Positions 1-6,589 of a DNA stretch of 19,376 nt are shown one piece after another. Source of the stretch: Planctomycetota bacterium (lineage in GTDB: Bacteria > Planctomycetota > UBA1135); NCBI GenBank assembly GCA_003501525.1, contig DNPI01000035.1, forward strand, positions 1 to 19,376. Reading direction: 5' to 3'. The notes below the pieces were generated by a model, which was given only the letters and a program-made list of their open reading frames with translations, was not told the origin of the DNA and searched no databases. The position numbers were made by a program, and so were the translations under genes. Every line of letters starts with the position of its first letter. Position 1 is the stretch's first letter.

Positions 1-145
1 AGACAAGATCACCACGCCCGCGACGCTCTCCTTGCTGCCATATACCGAGCACTGAGCGCACTGTCCCAGCCACAAACAGAGCCAACATTGCGAACAAGGC
101 TAAGGCAAGAAGCACCTCCATGAGAGTCATTCCCCTTGACTTCAT
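1..145 (-). CDS. GspI/GspJ-type minor pseudopilin, N-terminus only (runs off left edge)
   Basis: Only the first 48 codons are inside the window. The protein opens MKSRG followed by MTLMEVLLALALFAML, a class III prepilin signal: a short basic leader, Gly at -1, Met at +1, Glu at +5 and a hydrophobic helix that serves as membrane anchor and pilus core. Prepilin peptidase would cleave after Gly5. The rest of the visible part (GTVRSVLGIWQQGERRGR) resembles the helical stalk of GspJ or GspI. The start is well supported: ATG at 145-143 overlaps the TGA of the upstream gspK-like gene (ATGA), and AGGAG at 154-158 lies 8 bases ahead. Context, as the last visible member of a pseudopilin series G-H-K-x, suggests a tip-complex subunit. 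Whether it is I-type or J-type cannot be decided from 48 residues. Confidence 0.85.
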   Translation of the reverse strand, partial: MKSRGMTLMEVLLALALFAMLALFVAGTVRSVLGIWQQGERRGRGDLV

Positions 146-3100
146 TCCTCAATCTCCTCTAGGCGATTTACTCGAGATTCAGCAATGTAATCCACCAAAA
201 TCCTTCGTACGCGCGGAGCTTGAGTCCAACCCGTATAAAGAAAATCTATCGGGTCAAATGCGCCAGTATCCCAGTCAAACATCAAGCGCATCTCCAAACG
301 GTCTGCTGAAAATCCCAGTGGCACAGGCCCACCATCTGGATCCCGGCCCCGGTCAATCAGCTTCATTGCAGGTGTAACATCAGGATCGTCAGTCCACTTC
401 GCCACGTCAGGCGCTCTTGCTAGCAAACGAACGCCAAGTGAAGGATCAGGTATCTCCGCTTCAAAGAGCACGCCTTTCCACCAAGCTTCAGGCTCTTCTA
501 GCCCGATTTGGAACCATGCTCCAGCGGGGCTATCGCTGCGCGGTATATACCGATCTTCCCATCTAGTGGGGAACGAGGTAACCAAAGCCCCTGCCGCATG
601 CCCACTGGCAGTGGTGCCAAACCGACCTCGCAAAATTCCGTTTCCACCAGCACCAAGGTCATCCGGGTCCATAACTTCGGGACGCATCCTGGGCATCAGA
701 AGACCTCCTTCCGGAGACATACCTGTTTGGGGCGCATGGATTAATTCCTCGCCAACGAGTAGCAAAGCACCTGTGTGGAATCCCGCATTGCTCTCAATCT
801 GCAAAACCGATGATCCAGCAGATACGCTTGAGGAAAGTGCTGCAACTGGCCGCGAATCAACCACATTGACCGAAGTTCCTGATGCATGTCCTTTTGGCAC
901 AGTCCCATGCATTCCCCGACCATCAGGAGCAATAACTAAATTCGCCTGGTCTATATCGACATCCATGTAAGCAATCCGCTCACCATCTATGTCAATCAGG
1001 CCTGAAGTGGGAAGGGTCGCTAACCAATCGCCACTATTAACAGAAGAAAAACGAACCCCATCAATATGCAAAGCGTAGGGGTGCAGCTCTATATAACTAT
1101 TTTCGCTTTCATCCAAATCCTCCTCGAGGACAAAATTACCACGGGCAATGTTTGTAACAGGAGCTCCCATGCCTCCGGGAGCATGCAAGGCAAATTCATC
1201 AATACGACCGGGAAACGGGCCTGCTCCTGCACCAAGGTCTCCTCCGATGGAAACTGTAGTAAGCGACAAGGGGCGTTCACCGCTAGGAAACTTGGACAAT
1301 CGCGCATAGCGCCGAACATCTATTCCAGAACTCGACCAATCGATTTCGTCCGAATTCTGCAAGAAAGGCAAACCCGGATTTTCCGTAAACGCAACATAAG
1401 TAGATCCATAATGGACTCGCGGGTCATTGTTATTAGCATCATCCCGCCTCGCCACTGCTCCCCATTCGACTGTGAACCAAGTGGGAATATCGGCAGTTTC
1501 AGGTTGCATAACAGCTACTCGGTCCAATCGGCCCGGATACCCCCCCCAAGGTCCACCGCGACGCAACGTTCTAAAAACAGGGATGAAATTAGCTTCGGCT
1601 GTCTGTGCGTGGTCAAATGTTCCCAATACGCCTCGAAATTGAAAAGCTTTGCTTATCAGTTCAATAGCGGGATCACGGTCAGGAATCGGCTCACCAATGG
1701 TACGAGTAAATTGGTAGTCGTCGTCTGGGTCCTGAGGAATTGCTCGCCCAGCACCCTCAGGAGCACCACCAGCCGAAGGACCAGGAGGCGGAGCACCCGG
1801 AGAGCTAGCTGGAGATTCAGGGGGCGGAGCACCAAGTGCCTCTGAGATATTGTATGTGCCAACAGCGTTGGCAATCGCAGTCCAATCGTCTCTAACAAAA
1901 CAGCCATTCAGGATATTGTCGTATCGAACCCACTCAGTAAGAGCTGAGTCACCCCGCGTAGTTAGCTGAACAAATCCTGAATACTCAATGTCCGTTAGAT
2001 AAAGAGTATCGGTCACCGAGAGGCCTTTCATCGAAATCGGCATAACAAACAAACGGTACTCCGGGAGATCCATGAGGGCTTCGCCCTCGTTCGTGTAAAT
2101 ACTTGACTCCCACTCAGTCACAAACGATGTCCCATTGGGGTCATATACCCCTTCAGGTGCACCCTCGGTCCCAGGGGTCATGACACTACGCTCTGAAATG
2201 GAAATAGTATTGCCCGTGCGAGAGCTGTAGCGAATGATTTCAAAACCACCTAACCGAAAGCCGTCTTGGTCTTCACGAGCTTGAGCACCGTCTTGCCAGC
2301 CCCAAAAGGTGCGTCGCTGAAAGAGAAGAGCGTATCCACCATCTTCTTGGAAGCATTCCGAGAAATATGGGTCACCGGCGGCCATCTCGCCCAATTCGAG
2401 GTCCCCTAAATAGTCGCCACTAATCCCCTGCCCTAGCTGAGTGGTATTCCCCGAAAGGTGCATAATCGTGACGGTGTCAGGCCCGTTAATAGGACAAGCC
2501 AGAGAAAAGGGTCCAACTGATCCAGAAAGAGTTCCACCACCCGGCGGAATATCCGATGCCAACACAGAGCTATACCCGTATAACTCCACACCAGAGCCCA
2601 TGGGGTGATTGGTATCAGAAGCAGCCACCACAACATCACTCTCTCCACGAGCGGCTCTCCCCCCTAAATAATCGTTAGGCCCAGGGACGCGCGCTGTAAC
2701 AAAAGTGGTTTCAGTTTTCGATGAATACTCAATCACTTCATCCCCGATACGAATTGCTCCTCGCTGTGGAAATCCTTCTGTAGATTCCACAACAACTTCC
2801 TCATCAGAATCGCCCGGAGCAAAACCCGACACAGGGGCTGTCGTCGTTGTGAAACAATTCGATTCACCACGAGGGACACCATCTACTGCCATTTGAAACC
2901 CCCTAGGTGAAACTCCACGAAGAAGGGCTGACAAATGGACCCAGCGGCCATTAACAGGATAATCCGTCGGGTCCAACCTCCATTCAAGCGCTTCATCCAA
3001 ACGACTTTCATCAAATGGGTCCTCGCCAGCTGGGTCCCATGCCTTTATGACAATTTCCCCTGCCTCAATACCGGCCCAAACTCGGTTACGCTCAGTCGAC

Positions 3101-5010
3101 GCACCAGAAATGTCAAAAATTGAACCATTCGGAACAGGAAGTAGTTCAAGCCAACCCTGAATAGCAAGTGGCTCCACATCTGAAAGCTCCCCGGTTGATA
3201 ACCAAGACCCCACCGAAGAGACCTGCGGACCATGAATCGCGACATCCCAACCGAGGGGGTCGGGGGACAAATCGAAGTGCTCAGTTCGGCCTAAACTATT
3301 CGGACCTAAAGCATCTGTCTCGCGCGCCGGTAAAGGGATAACACCTGAAATATCCGAATCCTTGGACGCAACAACTATTCCCGTCGGATCCCAAGTACCT
3401 GTCCGCAGGGTAAGCCCAGCCCTCTCCCGATGATGCCCGCCAAAAGAACCTAAATTCCCTGGATACGTTGTAGTGCCGTGAAGTCCACGCGACCAAGACC
3501 CGAGGTCTTCAAAATCTTCTTGGCTACTCCACACTCTTAACAACGGCCCATCCGGCACCGTCTGGAATTCTTCAAATCGAGCGGAACGAGCCAAAGTTCG
3601 ACCGGTCCGGGAACGTAGGGCTGCATCAACTCGATGCAGATAGCGATCCCCGCTTCGATAAGCATAAGCCGTAGTGGATTGGCGGAGGCTCCCATCGTTG
3701 GGGTCGAGACCATTGAGATGAATCATTAATCCCTTGGCCCAAGTCCAAGTACCTTGGTCAATCAACGGACGAATCACGCGTGCCCAAAGGTCCTCCGGGC
3801 CCTGAAGAGGTCGAGCGTGCAGCACTGCCGCAGAGAAGCGGCGTGCGTCGGATGGAGTAATCCAATTTTGGCGAGCAGAACTGCCTTCCGGAGGAGCCCA
3901 ATAGGTAACAGGGTTATTGCGCAACCGAAGGCCTAAGACCAAAGCTTCTAGGGTCCGAGGGCTTGCGGAATTGATATCAACGGGCTCACGGCGAAGAGGG
4001 CGTAAGCGAGTCGTTAGCGGGACAAGACTCCCTGGGAGATCATTCGCAACCATAAGAAGGCCACGCCCAGGGTTTGCCCATAAGACAAGTGTTTCAAAGG
4101 GCTCGCTACCTTCAGGTTCAATACGAACTACAGCCCCAGGAGAAAATGCGTATCCATCTGAAACAGTTATAAGGTCAGGCCTCTCTTCGCTAATAGTCCG
4201 AATCTGCCACACCGCCGGCTCCCACTCTCCAGAGCCAAATGATCCTGAGCGGATCCACGTCTGATCTTTCAAGCTGCGGAGTTCAGCCGCAGAGAAAGCC
4301 CCAAAGTCGGACTTCTCTGGGAAATCAAGCATGTCAGTTAAAAATTCTGGCGCCTTGTGAGACCCGCTCTGGAATCGCGAAAGAGCGAGGGCATATACCC
4401 TTGGATCGAGCACCATCGTTCCCTCACGAAAACGATTCGCGTCTGGGTCCTCGGGAGGGTCTGGATCTGGGAGAACATTCGCAAATGAATTAGGAGTCAA
4501 ATCTCCATATTGGATCCAATTCCCATTAATGAAAAGAAGGCCCTCCTCTGGGAATCCCGCCGTTGATGTGACAAAAAACTCGGTTTCCTGGTGGTCAGAA
4601 TCTCTGGTAATGAAACAGGGGTGCACTAAATTTTGCAACAACATCGGAGGTGCCGTTGCCAGAGAAACGCGAGATTGAGCCGCCTCTATCTCCAACCCCC
4701 AAGACTGCCTCGTATCGCGGAAAGATTCTCCCAGAGATTCAGGCAGCGGCCCCCAAGCAGAAAGGTCCCATTCTTCGGATGCATCCCAAAGCGGAGTAAC
4801 ATCGAAAGAAGGGTGCGTAAGATTGGCTTGGGCACTTGAAAAAGTTGATGCTGAAACAGCAGCTAAACGCACACGCGAACGATCAAAAGTTTCTCGAGAA
4901 GCTTCGCTACGCAATTTTCCGGAAAGGAGAAAAGGAACCCCCAAGGAGAAAAGCAAAGCTATTGCCAGCATGACAATAATCATGGCAGAACCGTTGCGAG
5001 GCTCAGTCAC
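142..5010 (-). CDS. gspK: Giant GspK-type pseudopilin with two LamG-like domains and repeated beta-hairpin modules
   Basis: About 1622 residues, against roughly 300-350 for ordinary GspK, the tip subunit of the type II pseudopilus. Numbering from the GTG: Gly7 precedes SAMIIVMLAIALLFSLG, a prepilin-like helix without Glu5, as is typical of GspK. Residues about 341-414 hold a GspK-like helical region with VDINSASPRTLEAL, then HARPLQGPEDL. A LamG-like segment spans about 614-719 (GRWVHLSALL, FQMAVDG). A Pro/Gly/Ala-rich linker lies at 1061-1088, and a second LamG-like segment at about 1114-1281 ends in GRIDEFALH. Four hairpin-like modules (for example STEGFPQRGAIRIGDEVIEY) are spread through it. 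I chose GTG at 5010 because it overlaps the previous gene's TGA (GTGA) and has GAGGAG at 5019-5024, 8 bases upstream; the in-frame ATG at 5043 lies inside gspH. The GspK assignment is fairly firm; the binding role of the additions is inferred. Confidence 0.85.
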   Translation of the reverse strand: MTEPRNGSAMIIVMLAIALLFSLGVPFLLSGKLRSEASRETFDRSRVRLAAVSASTFSSAQANLTHPSFDVTPLWDASEEWDLSAWGPLPESLGESFRDTRQSWGLEIEAAQSRVSLATAPPMLLQNLVHPCFITRDSDHQETEFFVTSTAGFPEEGLLFINGNWIQYGDLTPNSFANVLPDPDPPEDPDANRFREGTMVLDPRVYALALSRFQSGSHKAPEFLTDMLDFPEKSDFGAFSAAELRSLKDQTWIRSGSFGSGEWEPAVWQIRTISEERPDLITVSDGYAFSPGAVVRIEPEGSEPFETLVLWANPGRGLLMVANDLPGSLVPLTTRLRPLRREPVDINSASPRTLEALVLGLRLRNNPVTYWAPPEGSSARQNWITPSDARRFSAAVLHARPLQGPEDLWARVIRPLIDQGTWTWAKGLMIHLNGLDPNDGSLRQSTTAYAYRSGDRYLHRVDAALRSRTGRTLARSARFEEFQTVPDGPLLRVWSSQEDFEDLGSWSRGLHGTTTYPGNLGSFGGHHRERAGLTLRTGTWDPTGIVVASKDSDISGVIPLPARETDALGPNSLGRTEHFDLSPDPLGWDVAIHGPQVSSVGSWLSTGELSDVEPLAIQGWLELLPVPNGSIFDISGASTERNRVWAGIEAGEIVIKAWDPAGEDPFDESRLDEALEWRLDPTDYPVNGRWVHLSALLRGVSPRGFQMAVDGVPRGESNCFTTTTAPVSGFAPGDSDEEVVVESTEGFPQRGAIRIGDEVIEYSSKTETTFVTARVPGPNDYLGGRAARGESDVVVAASDTNHPMGSGVELYGYSSVLASDIPPGGGTLSGSVGPFSLACPINGPDTVTIMHLSGNTTQLGQGISGDYLGDLELGEMAAGDPYFSECFQEDGGYALLFQRRTFWGWQDGAQAREDQDGFRLGGFEIIRYSSRTGNTISISERSVMTPGTEGAPEGVYDPNGTSFVTEWESSIYTNEGEALMDLPEYRLFVMPISMKGLSVTDTLYLTDIEYSGFVQLTTRGDSALTEWVRYDNILNGCFVRDDWTAIANAVGTYNISEALGAPPPESPASSPGAPPPGPSAGGAPEGAGRAIPQDPDDDYQFTRTIGEPIPDRDPAIELISKAFQFRGVLGTFDHAQTAEANFIPVFRTLRRGGPWGGYPGRLDRVAVMQPETADIPTWFTVEWGAVARRDDANNNDPRVHYGSTYVAFTENPGLPFLQNSDEIDWSSSGIDVRRYARLSKFPSGERPLSLTTVSIGGDLGAGAGPFPGRIDEFALHAPGGMGAPVTNIARGNFVLEEDLDESENSYIELHPYALHIDGVRFSSVNSGDWLATLPTSGLIDIDGERIAYMDVDIDQANLVIAPDGRGMHGTVPKGHASGTSVNVVDSRPVAALSSSVSAGSSVLQIESNAGFHTGALLLVGEELIHAPQTGMSPEGGLLMPRMRPEVMDPDDLGAGGNGILRGRFGTTASGHAAGALVTSFPTRWEDRYIPRSDSPAGAWFQIGLEEPEAWWKGVLFEAEIPDPSLGVRLLARAPDVAKWTDDPDVTPAMKLIDRGRDPDGGPVPLGFSADRLEMRLMFDWDTGAFDPIDFLYTGWTQAPRVRRILVDYIAESRVNRLEEIEE

Positions 5011-5987
5011 GGCCCTATCTCCTCTGTAAAGCGACCAACCCAAAAAGAATCCACAATGTCTCCATATTCGACCAATGCCACTCCTACCGGATCCTGATTA
5101 TGCGTCGCTGCATCTAACAAACCGTATCTATCAAAGCGAAGAGTTGGCGGATCAAATATCACTAAAACGTCCTCTCGAAGTTCCGGCCCATTTTCGCGAA
5201 AACGAGTCCAAACTGTAAATTCATCTATTAGCCCGTGAAATACACCCTCCGGATCCCCCAGATAAGGAGGACCTTCCGGTTCTGCCAAAACTGGGTCAAG
5301 AATTCCAGAGGCAATTTCATGGCCATTGATTTTTATGCTCATTTGCTCATCGGCTGCCGCAATGACGAGATGGTGCCAACGACCTTCGGGCATAGATCCA
5401 CTAGGAGCCGAAAGAGCAAACCGTGCAAAAGTGCGACCATCCCCAGCTCTAACCGAAAAATCAAGGCTCCCATCATTCCGCACTCTTAAAGACATCAGCC
5501 CTTCCCACTCGATAAGAGTCCCCGCACCGTCATTTTCTGAGCGGTAAACATCGATTCCAATTACGACACCATGCGGAGAACGGACCACACCACCTTTCCC
5601 TTGCACAAGAACACCTCCACCTTGAACAAGGTCGAGCCCGCCGCCAACTCTTCCCGGCTTATCAAGAACAGCCGGCGCAACAGGAGAAAGGTTTTCGCGT
5701 TCGCGGGCTGACGACTCAAAGGTTGCCTCGAGCGACCTGCGATAGGAGTAGCGAACAAGCCGAGCTGGAGATCCATCGGCAGCAGGAGGCACGACTTCCA
5801 AGGAGACAGGTTTCCCTGAAGCCCGAGCACGATCACGCGAAGCTTGCAAAAACGTGAGTGTGGTTGCTCTCAGCCCTCTCGACCCAGGGTCCATCCTCTC
5901 CAACCCAACCGCACCAATCCCCATAATGAGGCCCAGCAAAGCAAGCACGAGGAGAAGCTCAGCGAGAGTGAAACCGCGATTGGACAT
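5007..5987 (-). CDS. GspH-type minor pseudopilin with an inserted LamG domain
   Basis: 326 residues. MSNRG then FTLAELLLVLALLGLIMGIG is a canonical prepilin signal with Glu at +5, cleaved after Gly5. Residues about 30-83 continue as a GspH-like stalk and first strands (ARASGKPVSLEVVP, RLVRYSYRR). A LamG_3-like domain fills about 112-262: it contains VVIGIDVYRS, GRWHHLVIAAADEQMSIKINGHE and ends GLIDEFTVW, the usual closing strand of that fold. The tail (about 274-326: VLVIFDPPTLRFDRYG, VGVALVEYGDIVDSFWVGRF) again looks like the C-terminal sheet of GspH, so LamG seems inserted into the pseudopilin globule rather than appended. GspH is usually about 170-190 residues. The ATG shares one base with the gspG stop (TAATG), with only a weak AGGG upstream. 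It probably sits near the pseudopilus tip with the adjacent GspK-type protein. Confidence 0.88.
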   Translation of the reverse strand: MSNRGFTLAELLLVLALLGLIMGIGAVGLERMDPGSRGLRATTLTFLQASRDRARASGKPVSLEVVPPAADGSPARLVRYSYRRSLEATFESSARERENLSPVAPAVLDKPGRVGGGLDLVQGGGVLVQGKGGVVRSPHGVVIGIDVYRSENDGAGTLIEWEGLMSLRVRNDGSLDFSVRAGDGRTFARFALSAPSGSMPEGRWHHLVIAAADEQMSIKINGHEIASGILDPVLAEPEGPPYLGDPEGVFHGLIDEFTVWTRFRENGPELREDVLVIFDPPTLRFDRYGLLDAATHNQDPVGVALVEYGDIVDSFWVGRFTEEIGP

Positions 5988-6589
5988 TACCGGCCCTGGA
6001 AATGGGCGAGATCGTCCTCATTACCGAACATTCCATCTTCCCCAGCAGATATTAACTGGTATCCACTCGGCTCCTCCCAACCACCAGTTCGAGGATTCAT
6101 AAGTGCCCCAACTGCTTGCTCCTCAAAAATTTGATCAGGACCGGCTAAAACTTGCATAGGGTCGTCGTAATGAAGACTGTGGATGTAAACAATGGGATTG
6201 TCCCAACCATCGACCAATTCAAACAATTCGCGACTAGCGAGAATCGTCAAAGCTCGAGTGGAACTATCCCCATCCGAGTTCCCCAACCAGTCTTGATTAG
6301 GCCGACCACCGGTGTAGCCAGAATCAAAAAGTGCTAAGAAGAGGGCTTCGGAACCATCGTTTATACGGGTTGTAGACGCAGAAGCTGAAAGGCGATCGTC
6401 CGGGTACTCACCTTCTATGGTGCGATACTCCTCAATCAAACCCGCTATTTGTTGAAGCCGCACTTTAGTCAACTTTTCAGCAGTCCCTCTGAACAAAGAG
6501 CCGCCCGTAGCAATAAAAACACCTGCAAGAATGCCAATGATGAGCAAAACTATCATCAGCTCAAGGAGGGTAAATCCGCGGCGATTCAT
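5987..6589 (-). CDS. gspG: Major pseudopilin GspG
   Basis: 200 residues. MNRRG then FTLLELMIVLLIIGILAGV is a textbook prepilin signal with Glu at +5. The N-terminal helix continues through RGTAEKLTKVRLQQIAGLIEEYRTIEGEYP, the GspG hallmark stretch leading to the Tyr-Pro. The C-terminal part has DGWDNPIVYI and YQLISAGEDGMFGNEDDL, matching the GspG sheet and its acidic calcium-binding loop. It is somewhat longer than usual (about 140-150 residues), with additional sequence around 60-120. It should polymerise into the pseudopilus in the inner membrane and periplasm. It carries no LamG domain, unlike the next two pseudopilins. The ATG overlaps the preceding TGA (ATGA) and no clear Shine-Dalgarno sequence is visible, so translation probably depends on coupling to the TPR gene. 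Confidence 0.93.
   Translation of the reverse strand: MNRRGFTLLELMIVLLIIGILAGVFIATGGSLFRGTAEKLTKVRLQQIAGLIEEYRTIEGEYPDDRLSASASTTRINDGSEALFLALFDSGYTGGRPNQDWLGNSDGDSSTRALTILASRELFELVDGWDNPIVYIHSLHYDDPMQVLAGPDQIFEEQAVGALMNPRTGGWEEPSGYQLISAGEDGMFGNEDDLAHFQGR

Noticed and set aside
1066..1845. Plus-strand open frame of 259 codons opposite the giant GspK-type gene
   Set aside because: The translation is low-complexity and basic with no domain, there is no ribosome binding site of note, and the opposite strand carries a clearly coding frame with coupled ends.
562..4581. Hairpin repeats resembling phage tail modules taken as a sign of prophage
   Set aside because: No capsid, terminase, integrase or tail assembly genes are present, and the repeats are inside a protein with a GspK N-terminus and pseudopilin neighbours.
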